DNA from: Lactarius indigo
Taxonomy: Eukaryota > Basidiomycota > Agaricomycetes > Russulales > Russulaceae
DNA: 64,000 bases
Assembly (NCBI GenBank): GCA_025766275.1
Contig: JAFKAC010000076.1
Span: 62,001-126,000 of the forward strand
Direction: 5' to 3'
Part shown: piece by piece, positions 31,501 through 41,247 of the stretch
Layout of the letters: each line of letters begins with the position of its first letter
Position numbering within the stretch: position 1 is the stretch's first letter
The notes under the pieces: generated by a model
Databases searched by the model: none
What the model saw: only the letters and a program-made list of their open reading frames with translations
Told to the model about the DNA's origin: nothing
Position numbers and translations under genes: made by a program

Positions 31501-33256
31501 TCGCGAACCGCGCGACTGACACAGCTGAAAGAAGCTAGAGACAACGCCCAACGCCTTATAAAGAAGGCGCAAGAGTCATGGGTGCGCAACAAAGATACGC
31601 CCAAGTTCAGCATCAACGACCTCGTATGGCTCGAGGGCAAACATCTTCGAACCAATCAGCCTACAGCGAAATTAGCGGCGCGACGCCACGGACCCTTTCG
31701 GGTGGTACAGGTGATGTCCCCTTACAACTATCGATTGGAACTTCCCACGCAGTGGAGCATCCACCCAGTGTTTCATATCGATCTTCTCACACTGTACAAG
31801 CAAACTTCCTTACACGGAGAGAACTTCACACGACCACCGCCCGAACTGATAGATGGAGAAGAGGAATACGAAGGTCGAGGCCATTCTAGACACTCGGCAT
31901 TTCGGCAGAGGAAGACGCCTCCAATATCTGATCAAATGGAAGGGGTACCCAGACTCGGAGAACCAGTGGGTTAACAAAGACGACGTCTTTGCGCCGGAAG
32001 CGCTCCGCCTGTATCAGGAAGCGCAAACCCACGGTAGAAGAGATAAAGTGGGAGTCGCCCGGACAGAGGACAGTCATCCCCTCTTCCTTCGTTCAGCCAT
32101 TACTCTCATGCCCACTTCCCCACTACGACATGTCACACAGGCGCAACTCCTCGACTCCCTCGCAGAAGACGCCCGTGCCCTCTTGGCAGAGGACGACGAC
32201 ACCGAAGTTCCCAACACTCAGCTCACGCCATGGACACCTCTTGCACCAGCAGAGGGGCCCATCACCGCACAAGAATGGATCAACAGTCGTCACCAGATTC
32301 CCAGATCCGACAACCACCCCCGACGACGACCGAGCTGTCGTCCACGTCTTCCGAACGATCGCGGTGAGCGCGAACCCATCGCCGCTATCCCCCCAAGCGA
32401 CGACCTCATCGGCGTTCGCGGAGTTTTCCCGAGCAACGACCAGCGTTCAAGCGCTGATGGAGTACGAGTTGGAGGGCTGGAAGAGGGTAGCGGCAGCGTG
32501 GCAGAAGGAGCAGCTGGACTCAGCAGCGGCCCGACTGAGGGAGATGCGCGAGCGACGGCAGCGATGGCGGCAGCTGAGGCTGGCCATGACGACGAAGATT
32601 ATTACCCGGCGAGACACACCTTCCTTCGAACGAAACGCGACCCTGATAATCCCCTCGTCACGCCCTGGCTCGTCTACTCCGACGGGTCCCCCATGTATCG
32701 AGGACGTGTGCGCGTGCCTGGTGCCGCCGATCACCGTCCGTTCACCGCCGCCGAGGACCCCGCGCATGTCATTGCGCCTGAAGGGTTCCGGGCGAACCGA
32801 CGACCCCATCACATTCGATACCCCATCACCGGGCCAGACGGAGTAGAGAGGGACGCATCGCATGTCCAAATTATCGGAGGGGCAGACCCCCTCATACTAG
32901 GAGTTATACCGGGCTCGCCGCACGTCTATGGTAAGCCCCTTTACGCCGAGCCTCACGTGTCCGCGGCGCTCCGTCCCACGTATCCGCACGAAGACCTCGT
33001 GGTCTTCGAGGCGGACAAGATCACCAACCGCGCGCTCAATCGTATCAACGATGAGTCGCTCACTGCGGAGGTTACGCGCTTCCGCGCGGCCAGCTACGAG
33101 CTGGATCGACTTCGGGCGAGGGTGAGCCAACTCCGCGCCATGATCGAATGCGCACAAGACGACCGACGCGACACTATCTACCGCTTGGAGCGCGCTACCG
33201 CGTTAGAGCATATTGCCGATGAACAGCGCGATTGGCCGGCTCGCGACTTTCGGTGA
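28522..33256 (+). pseudogene. pol: Element E Pol with C-terminal extension, many +1 indels
   Basis: Protease (V-D-S-G-A-T near 28660), reverse transcriptase (F-F-F-I-K-K near 29370; Y-M-D-D near 29718), RNase H (30130-30450), integrase HHCC (30780-30920) and core (31000-31330), chromodomain (31875-32030). The same frame then runs about 400 codons to 33256 as a C-terminal extension with G-P-D-G-V, a Y-G-K-P-L-Y-A block and a coiled coil (about 33030-33240). The frame is broken by roughly twelve single-base insertions (near 28866, 29041, 29322, 29456, 29566, 29795, 29923, 30735, 30876, 30985, 31505, 31870). I saw no in-frame point stop, which is odd for natural decay. Confidence 0.82.
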
Positions 33257-33272
33257 GCCTGGGGTCTCACGC

Positions 33273-33287
33273 TAGAAAAGGAGGTGA
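33273..33287 (+). other. Polypurine tract of element E
   Basis: TAGAAAAGGAGGTGA lies directly before the 3' LTR (TGTTACG at 33288). Confidence 0.75.
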
Positions 33288-33807
33288 TGTTACGTTTTGA
33301 CTCGTACCCTTACTGTACCGGTTGCAACTACGGCGGTAAGGTATATTAGTTGCGGACTTACTTACGATAGTGCGGTGATACGGTAACGCGATAGGAGATA
33401 CGGTACTGATAGCTGACTGAGGATGGACGCCACCGATACTAGTACTAGTAGTACTAGGGTTTGAGATACTTACGCGATACGTTGGACGCTACCTACTGTG
33501 ACTCATAGCAGCGCTTCTAAGCCTGCTCGTTTGTGTATTTAAACTGTCTTGTGAAGACCAAGATACGCCATCTTGGTCTTCTTGAATCGTCACTTGTTTC
33601 TCTCTCTCTCTCTCTCTCTCCTGCTCTTTCAAAGACTAGAAGACAGAAGCCTGCCTTCGTTCGAGACGCAAGACAGCAACTCCGTTAAGGTGCACCTTTG
33701 AGTGTTCACTATTGTCTACGCTTGGACCTTCGTGTCTTCAAGGCATCCGCTAAGTTGTTACCGCCTCCATCGAGCTCAAGTCGAGCTAACGTCGTGACGA
33801 CGTTACA
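33288..33807 (+). repeat. 3' LTR of element E
   Basis: 520 bp, nearly identical to 25932-26449, followed by CATCT and D gag sequence. Confidence 0.95.
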
Positions 33808-33812
33808 CATCT

Positions 33813-35201
33813 TCCTTCTTTCTGGAGTTGCTTCTTTTCGTCGTCTGTCATTGCTGCCCTGGCATGAGTGCGGCTGACGTCCATTGCGTTCGGGTCTCTG
33901 GTTTTGTTAAGGGCGGTTAACCATTGGTCACGAGAGGCCCCTCCCTTTTTGTCTGTTCTTCCTTTGGTGAGTCTGTCTTTAAGCAGAAGATATTCCACTT
34001 GTTGGAGTGTGACTGCTGTTTTCCAATCGTCCCAATCTACGGGATGATGGAACTTGATTGCGTTTATGACCAACGCATTTGGAAGTCCTTTCTGGAAGAT
34101 TTCCAAGGTTGTTGCTTCGTCCTTATTGTAACCTGCCTTGTTTGCCAAGTTGGAGAATTTGGCTATGTATGTGTCAATGTCTTCCTTGTCCATTCGTAAA
34201 TTTTGAATGGCGTGGCGAGCCTTCTGCTGTTGTGTGGTGTCTGTATAGGCTTGGATGAACCTTGTTTCGATGGTGTTCCACAGATTTTCGGCGTTCATGG
34301 CCACTCCTCCCGCTAGTTGGTCGGCTAACCACTGTATTTGTTCTTCGACCCAGTCGTCTACCAACGGCCCTCGGATATACGAGAGAAGAGTCATGGCGCG
34401 AGAGTAGGGGAGGGTCAATTGTTGGACGTTTGGGTTCATTCCGCGGTAGAGTGCGAACGCGTTGAGGAAAGCCCTGCTGGCTTCCCGGTCCCCAGTGAAT
34501 TCTGGCGGGGGGTTTCCCCCGAGTCGTCCGTTTGGTGGGGGAGGTCCTCCGGCAGCGGGGCCTGCTGCTGCTCTGCCGCCTCCACCTCCAGGTGCACCGC
34601 CTCCGCCTCCAGGCGCACCGCCTCCACCTCCAGGCGCACCGCCTCCATGATGGCTTCCTGCGCCTCCCGCAGTGCCTCCTCCGCTTGTCGGCATACTTCC
34701 TCCCAAAGGATGTCCTCCACCACCTGTAGGATTCACTGTCGAGGAACCTGCGGCTGGTTGCGAGGTGGTGAGGGTGGTGGAGAGTTGGGTGGCGGACATG
34801 TTGGCATACGATGCAAAATCTACTGGTCTTTGGATGGTGGGCGTAAGTGTTGGGTTGTCTAAGTCGGGTTCAGAAGATGGTTCTTCGATATCGGAATCAG
34901 CCTCAATAGCGCTGATTTGTCCTTTTCCTGGTCCTAGGCCTAGGTGTGCAGGGACAGGTTTGTAGGAATACCAGGAGTGTTTTGAGTCAGAGTAGGCAAC
35001 GTAGGCCCAAATGTGTTGATCTTCGATGTATTCGATTGGTTTGTATGTGAGCTTATCGGGGTCGTAGACGTAGTACCCTTCGTCGTGTGGAGTATTCCTC
35101 CAAAGAGCGGTGCCTTTAATAGAAGGTCTTAGGTCGTCGTAAGGATGCTGCTCCAGGTACTCTTTGATGAACTGTGTTCGGCTTCAGCTGGTGAGAGCCA
35201 C
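33813..35201 (-). pseudogene. Element D Gag, N-terminal and capsid part
   Basis: Proposed start GTG at 35201-35199 in the context CACAGTGGCTC. There is no ATG between the presumed RNA start (35441) and this codon. The sixth codon is TGA, probably TGG in the active ancestor because relatives have Trp near this point. An aromatic N-terminal domain is followed by a Gly-rich linker (34646-34500), then a capsid-like domain (about 34480-34000) ending at K-E-G-R-C of the zinc knuckle, where E is inserted. An internal ATG at 34799 starts a 327-codon open stretch. Confidence 0.8.
34576..34646 (-). repeat. 21-bp minisatellite in D gag
   Basis: Three and a third units of a 21-bp repeat encode G-G-A-P-G-G-G in the Gag linker. 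Units differ by one or two transitions. E and F gag have similar but unordered Pro/Gly-rich tracts. Confidence 0.8.
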
Positions 35202-35206
35202 TGTGG

Positions 35207-35217
35207 AGACTAGACTT
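35207..35217 (-). other. Element D primer-binding site (self-priming type)
   Basis: Minus-strand AAGTCTAGTCT begins three bases inside the 5' LTR. It is exactly complementary to LTR bases 35431-35441, which lie 33 nt downstream of a minus-strand TATTTAAG (35474-35467). Confidence 0.7.
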
Positions 35218-35219
35218 AA

Positions 35220-35800
35220 TGTAACGCCACTACAGGGGCGTTGGGTACGACCTGTACCAAGTCAGTCAAGTAAACGGTAGTCCGAGCTCAGAGGCTCAAC
35301 TTCAGAGGTAATGATGCACAAGAGCCACAAGGGTGTATACCACTTGGACTATAGAGGATGGCTAAGACACGAAGGCCTAGCAAAGGTCGAGGATCGAGAG
35401 ACTCCGTGTCGAGTGTAGTTATTACACAAGAAGTCTAGTCTACCGTACAAGCTAGGTAGTGCTAGGCTTAAATACCCGTTGTATTGTACTGGACAAAAAG
35501 GGGAATAACGCCGTTCCCTATTGGAGAACAAAGGTAAGTCATACTGGGAACAAAAGGATGTCTAGATCAAGGACAAAGGAAAATCACGCGGGCTCGCGCG
35601 TGGTCAGGAAGTGAACGGAAATTAGCACATATCGAGCTTTATCGAAAGATAATGACGATAAGCAAAGTGCGTGATAGGAACCGGGTAAACGTATCGTCCA
35701 CGTAGTCATACAGGGCTCGTAACATGGGGAAGGGATGGAATGGGAAAAAGGAAAGAGCGAGTCCGAAGAATGGGACAAGGTAGGAGTAGACATCGTAACA
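35220..35800 (-). repeat. 5' LTR of element D
   Basis: 581 bp, about 98.6% identical to 20045-20625 by eye. It contains the TATA box and self-primer. Confidence 0.93.
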
Positions 35801-38079
35801 CTCCTCCCTTCCACACCATCGCCCTTGACTTCATTACCAAACTACCGATCTCGCGGTCGTATGACAGTATTCTAACCATCACTGACCATGACTGTAGCAA
35901 GGCATCCATATTTATCCCATGCAATGAGGAGATCACAGCGGAGGGTACCGCAGTCTTGTACGTCAATCACGTGTTCAGACGATTCGGGTTACCGCGTAAA
36001 ATCATCAGTGACCGCAACCCCCGATTTACCTCCAAGTTCACCAGAGAAGTATGCCGTATATTGGGCATCCAACAGAACATTTCCACAGCTTATCACCCAC
36101 ACACGGATGGGCAATCAGAGTGAACCAATCAGTGGCTCGAACAATACCTGCAATTCTGGGCCAACAAACGCCAAGACAACTGGGCGGAATACCTCCCCAT
36201 AGCAGAATTCGCTCACAACAACTGGCCCCACGAACATACAAAACAATCACCATTTATGCTCCTGATGGGATACAATCCGACGGCCGATTGGACAGATAAG
36301 CCATCCCCAATTCCAAACGTGATCACCAGACTGACACAGCTGAAAGAAGCGCACCAACTTGCCCAGGATCTTATCAAAAAGGCACAAGATAGCTGGGTTC
36401 GGCACAAAGATACCCCACACTATCAAATTGGCGACCAAGTGTGGCTAGAAGGACAACATCTACGGACCAATCAGCCCACGGCAAAATTAGCGGCGCAACG
36501 CCATGGACTGTTTAAGGTGGTACAGGTGATGTCCCCTTACAATTACCGCCTCGAACTTCCCACGCAGTGGAGCATCCATCCAGTGTTCCACATCGATCTT
36601 CTCACGCCGTACAAGAATACAACCTTCCACGGCGAGAACTTCCCACGTCCGCTGCCGGATCTTGTGGAAGGCGAGGAGGAGTATGAGGTCGAGGCTATTA
36701 TCGACTCCTGGCATTTCAGCAGAAGGAAGAAATTGCAATATCTCGTCAAATGGAAGGGTTACCCAGACTCGGAGAACCAGTGGGTCGATAAGGATGACGT
36801 CTTCGCCCCAGAAGCGATAAGGGAGTATCAGGCGGGCCGAACGACCTTACGATGTCTTAAAAGCCAGCCTGAAGACAACCAGGGAGAGTATCACTCCCAC
36901 ATCCGATCCTCTTGTATTTCTATGCCCACTTCTCCTCTCAGACATGTCACCACAGCGATCCTCCTTGACCAAGTTGCACAAGACGCCGCCAGCCTCATCA
37001 AAGACGACGAAGAAACCGTGGTTCAACAGGTCCAGCTCACTCCGTACATACCTACAAACATGCGAACGGGGCATATCACCACTCAAGAGTGGGCTAATGT
37101 CCTACAGAGGTTCCCCGACCCGACTCACCAGCCCGACGATGAGCAGCAGCATGCTGTCCCTCACATCTTCCGAGACGACAACGGCAATCAAGAACCCATC
37201 GCCGTCATCCCCCCAGGTGACGATCTCATCGGCATGCGGGGAATTCTCCCTGCTGACCGTCCCCTCGAAGACCCAACCGGAGTTAGAAGCAGCGGAGGAT
37301 TGGCAGAGAGTGGCGAAGGAGTGGGCCGATGAACAACTGCGCTTAGCGCAGAGGAGGTTGAGCGAGTTGCGGCAGCGCAGGCAGCGCTCCCTAACGACGA
37401 GGCTCACGCTGACGACGAGGATTACTACCCGGTCAGACACCCCCTCCTTCGAATGCACAGCCACCCTACTAATCCCCGAATCACCCCATGGCTTGTTCAC
37501 ACCGACGGAACCGCCATGTCTCGAGGACATGTGCGACTGCCCGGCATCGCACTTCATACCCCCATCACACACGATGACAACCCCACGCAGGTCCTTGCAC
37601 CTGAAGGGTTCAGGGCAAATCAACAGCCCCATTACATTCATTTCCCCATCACCGGACCCGATGGCATAGAGAGGAACGCCAGTCACATTCAGATTGTTGG
37701 AGGTGCGAATCCCTTTGTGCTGGGGCTCATTCCCGGCTCTCCCCATCTCTACGGCAAACCCCTCTACGCCTTCCTGATGCTATCGGCTGCGGGACGCGCC
37801 TTCATCGCCCACGAGGATTTGGTCATCCTCGCCGCCGACAAGATTACGGACCATGCGCTGCACCGCATTGGAGACAAGTCTCTGACTGTGGAGGTCACGC
37901 GTTACCGAGTGGCTGTGTATGAAGAAGAAAGGTTAGCTGCCCGCATCCGCCAACTCCAGGCCATGCGGCTGTCAGCTAGGGAGGACAAGAGGGACTGCAT
38001 CTACCAATTAGAGAGGGCTAACATGTTCGAGAGGCTTAGCGATGAGCAGTCCACTTGGGCAGCTCGAGACTTTCGGTGA
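35801..38079 (+). pseudogene. pol: Element H Pol: integrase core, chromodomain and extension
   Basis: Resumes H pol at D-A-P-P-F-H-T-I-A-L-D-F (first catalytic Asp). The S-D-R motif is near 36007. TGA at 36121-36123 replaces the Arg of Q-S-E-R. The chromodomain is about 36680-36830. The same frame then gives the extension: M-P-T-S-P-L-R-H-V-T, a TGA at 37330-37332, Y-G-K-P-L-Y-A and a coiled coil, ending with R-D-F-R at 38079. Its length and blocks match E and F. Two stops are the only visible damage in 2.3 kb. Confidence 0.87.
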
Positions 38080-38092
38080 GTCTGGGGTCTCA

Positions 38093-38109
38093 CACTGAAA
38101 AGGGGGTGA
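38093..38109 (+). other. Polypurine tract of element H
   Basis: CTGAAAAGGGGGTGA-type tract directly before the plus-orientation LTR at 38110. It marks this LTR edge as the original 3' LTR boundary of H, now flipped. Confidence 0.7.
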
Positions 38110-38562
38110 TGTTACGATTGCGCGTGTTGGACCCTTACTGTACTGGTTGTGGCTACAGCTGTAAGGTAGATTAGTCACGGACTCGGAGTTTACGATAGGA
38201 GGTAGGCGTTGAGGAATGACTTGATCCTAGTACAGGTAGTAGTAGTATTAGGATTGAGTTACTTATGTGATATGTTGGACGCTACACTACGATGACTCAT
38301 AGCAGCGCTTGAAAGCCTGCTCTTCTTGTATTTAAGATAGCTGCGGAAGACCAAGATACGCCATCTTGGTCTTCTTCAATCGTCACTTCTCTTCTCGCGT
38401 ATTCAGAAGTCTTGCCTCTATTAGAGTGCCGCCGCAGTTACACTAGTGTCTTCGAACATCTAGAAGTCGCCTTCGTGCCATATGCCGCAGCACGTGATCA
38501 GCTGAGTTATCCAGTCGCCTTAATCGAAGCTCAAGTCGAGCTAACGTCGTGACGGCGTTACA
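38110..38562 (+). repeat. Element H third LTR (plus orientation, recombinant)
   Basis: 453 bp, TGTTACG...CGTTACA, the reverse complement of the two outer H LTRs. The left edge is the pol-side polypurine tract. The right edge is followed by GTTCA and the reversed end of gag. GTTCA is the reverse complement of the TGAAC that follows the left LTR, as expected for a former 5-bp duplication split by inversion. Confidence 0.88.
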
Positions 38563-40556
38563 GTTCAGGCGCTCCGAAAACCCTCTTTTCCCCATAAATC
38601 CTGCAGTATCAGGTCTTTTACTTCATCGGGCGCATTTGTGACCCCAGTGAGCCATTCTTTGGCCCATTCTTTGGCGGTTTTGCTTGTTGAAGCGGCCTGT
38701 ATTTGAGCTGGCGGTATTTCCTGTGTGTAGTAGTCGGTCTCCGCTGCTCAGACAGTGGAAGGTCCAGCATTCTGCGGTTGCCATTGCCGTGGTTGTCTAG
38801 GATGGGGGCAGTTTCGTGAGAGATGACCTGGGGCATTGCAGTTATAACACAACACCGTCCTTAGGTCTCATTGCGACCCCCCTCTTCCTCGCCCCCTCGT
38901 CCCTGGGCCTCCTCTCGGTGGGAAGGGGGGTAAACCTGTATAAGGCGGTTTTCCGTAGTCGATTTCTTCTGATCCTGCTAACCTTGCCTTTGTTCAATCT
39001 GCCAAGGTGTCCATTGCCCAAGGGTTTGCAAGGTTTTGGGGGACGGACCATCCTGCATTGCCCGCCTTTTTTGGTTTGTTGTCCTTGTATTCATCCACCC
39101 GGGCTCGGATGTGGATGTAGTTGCGTTGTCGATGAAGTGTCGCTCGCTTCCATTCGTCGAATGTTTCTGGCTCATCCAGATCGTACGTCTTCTCGTATAA
39201 CTTCTTTGGTAACCCCTTGGTGAATAAGTCGATGGTCTGGGGGTCGTTGAGGCGATATCCTGCTTTTCTCGCGGCTTCTTCAAACTCGTTGACATATTTA
39301 TCGATATCTCCGTCGGCCATTTTGAGTCCCTTTCTCAGAAGCGCTTGAGCTTGTTCTCGTTCAAGGGTGTTAACGAACCTTTGGTTAAAACCCTCCGCTA
39401 CTGCATTCCATAGATCTCTTGTGTGTTGGTCTATCCCTCGTTGTATTTGTCGGTTGAGCCATTTGAGGTATGAGAGTACCCATTCGCTAACGGATACTCC
39501 TTTAATGTAGGATAAAAACAGGAGACTTCGTCGGTAGTCGTTGCGCATGATGGAGGTGTCGAGGTTCATTCCCCAGTACACATGCCATTGTGTGAGGAAT
39601 GAATCCACCTTAGTGCGGTCTCCGTTGAAAATAGTGGGGGGTTCACCTGTTAGCTTCTCATGTCCGTGCCCCCCTCCTCCACCTCCTGGTGGGCCTCCAC
39701 CGCCGCCGCCGCCTGGGGGTCCTCCTTCTGGCGGGTTATTTGGAAGGTCAGGTGGGTTCCCCCCTCCACCTGGTCGTCGAGGGAAATCCCCTCCTGGTGG
39801 CCCTCCCCATCCCGGTGGGGGGTCAAGCGCCAGTCCTTGTCTTCATCCGCCCCCTGATGGGGGATCTCCTTGATCGGGTCCGATGGCCCGAAAGATTGCT
39901 GCATCGTCCACAGTCATACGATGTCCTGTTTCGGGATTAATGGGCATAAGGTTTTGCTGTGATTCGTGTCTGATTGCTTCGGCCGCTTCCCGCGCCGCTT
40001 CCTCCCTAATACTCATGATTTCTTCCATCGTCATGGTGGTTGTTGCCATTTCTGCTGCCGGTGATCGTACGTGAATGGCTTCCGGCTGTTCTGAGATATG
40101 TAATGACTCAGCTCATTGGATGGTGTATTGTTCGATTGGTCCGACACTTGCGGGTTGAATTTCTTCGCTTTGGTCGTCTTCTTCAATTTCTTCACTGACT
40201 GCCTCTCCGGTGGAATGTTCTCGTAACTGGCCGTCAATGGGCCCCCAGTTGGCCCACGAATTGAGCTCGCGTGCGTCAATGTCACACTGGTATTGTCTTC
40301 CTGCTGGTCTAACGACGTCCCAGCGGTGATCTATGGGGTTCCACGTAATTTCTACCCAGCACAGGTGGTCGAAATTGAACTCAACAGGTCTGAACCTTGT
40401 AGGTCCGTTGAACTCTACAAAGTATCTGGTTTCGTCTCCTCGGTCTCTCCACCTGGCTGCTCCTAGGAATCAGGTTGGTACGTTGCGATCTCCTCTTCGT
40501 TCTAGATAATAGGGGCGAAAGCTCATCCACTGGTCTCTGGTATTGACAGTCGCCAC
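38563..40556 (-). pseudogene. Element H Gag, decayed
   Basis: Minus strand, proposed start GTG at 40556-40554. The domain order is the same as in E: N-terminal domain (D-Q-W-x-S-F), acidic linker, M-P-I-N-P-E-T-G, Pro/Gly-rich tract (39870-39660), capsid-like domain (39608-39020) and CCHC knuckle (C-Y-N-C-N-A-P-G-H-L-S-R-N-C, about 38850-38800). Several in-frame TGA codons replace Arg found in E. It ends in G-K-E-G-F-R-S-A with the stop next to the TGAAC junction. Pol of the same element is on the other strand. Confidence 0.82.
38577..38583 (-). promoter_or_regulatory. -1 frameshift heptamer GGGTTTT (element H)
   Basis: Minus-strand codons GAG GGT TTT CGG. It now sits by the inversion breakpoint, so slipping would no longer lead into pol. 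Confidence 0.65.
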
Positions 40557-40564
40557 GATGATGG

Positions 40565-40575
40565 ATCTTGGTCTT
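40565..40575 (-). other. Element H primer-binding site (self-priming type)
   Basis: Minus-strand AAGACCAAGAT, three bases inside the 5' LTR. It is exactly complementary to LTR bases 40766-40776, which are 34 nt downstream of a minus-strand TATTTAAG (40810-40803). Confidence 0.7.
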
Positions 40576-40577
40576 AA

Positions 40578-41029
40578 TGTAACGCCGTCACGACATTAGC
40601 TCGACTTGAGCTTCGATAAGGCGACTGGATAACTCAGCTGATCACGCGCTGCGGCATATGGCACGAAGGCGACTTCTAGATGTTCAAAGACACTAGTGTA
40701 ACTGCAGCGGCACTCTAATAGAGGCGAGACTTCTGAATACACGAGAAGAGAAGTGACGATTGAAGAAGACCAAGATGGCGTATCTTGGTCTTCCACAGCT
40801 ATCTTAAATACAAGAAGAGCAGGCTTTCAAGCGCTGCTATGAGTCACCGTAGTGTAGCGTCCAACGTATCACGTAAGTAACTCAATCCTAATACTACTAC
40901 TACCTGTACTAGGATCGAGTCATTCCTCAACGCCTACCTCCTATCGTAAACTCCGAGTCCGTGACTAATCTACCTTACAGCTGTAGCCACAACTGGTACA
41001 GTAAGGGTCCAACACGCGCAATCATAACA
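40578..41029 (-). repeat. 5' LTR of element H
   Basis: 452 bp, minus orientation, followed by TCTAA and the remainder of LTR A3b. Confidence 0.9.
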
Positions 41030-41034
41030 TCTAA

Positions 41035-41242
41035 AGAGAGAACAAAGGCATAGTACAATGACAGTTCTAGAGGAGTCCATATGATGTCATGGTACAGTGA
41101 TGTCATAGATAAGAAAATACAAGGTGTCCAAGATTGTACAGATCAAATCTAATCTAAAGTGGTCCTAATTAATCTACAGCAGTCCATATCTGTAAGTCCA
41201 GTCCGTTAGAGCCACTAAGTGCGCAAGGGTCACTTATCAACA
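41035..41242 (-). mobile_element. LTR A3b, right piece
   Basis: Continues A3b after H and ends in the family A terminus (ATCAACA on the plus strand), followed by CTAGC. Confidence 0.85.
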
Positions 41243-41247
41243 CTAGC

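Larger units (their letters stand above)
25932..33807 (+). mobile_element. Element E: young Ty3/gypsy chromovirus
   Basis: 7876 bp with LTRs 25932-26449 (518 bp) and 33288-33807 (520 bp) and duplication CATCT (25927-25931 and 33808-33812). The LTRs differ by one A/G change and the length of a (TC)n tract, so insertion is recent. CpG sites are well kept. Yet gag-pol carries about a dozen single-base insertions. It is inserted in the zinc knuckle of D gag. Confidence 0.95.
20045..35800 (-). mobile_element. Element D: Ty3/gypsy chromovirus with extra 3' ORF, split by E
   Basis: 581-bp LTRs at 20045-20625 and 35220-35800, duplication CTCCT (20040-20044 and 35801-35805), inserted in H integrase. 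On the minus strand the order is LTR, gag, pol, extra ORF, polypurine tract, LTR. I count about eight LTR-LTR differences, mostly CpG-type transitions, so D is older than C or E but still has open pol and extra ORFs. Element E (25932-33807) interrupts gag in its zinc knuckle. Confidence 0.95.
15909..41029 (-). mobile_element. Element H: inverted Ty3/gypsy element hosting A4, A5, D and E
   Basis: The outer boundaries are two minus-orientation 452-bp LTRs (15909-16360 and 40578-41029) with duplication TCTAA (15904-15908 and 41030-41034). Inside, gag is on the minus strand at the right (40577-38563), but pol is on the plus strand (16361-38079). A third LTR (38110-38562, plus orientation) lies between them. 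The gag and pol ends join perfectly if the 16361-38109 block is flipped. Nested insertions are A4, A5, and D with E inside it. Net of these, H is about 8 kb. Confidence 0.88.

Noticed and set aside
28522..31875. Multiple programmed frameshifts in element E
   Set aside because: Breaks are scattered through catalytic domains with no shared slippery motif, and F and H are open at the same places.
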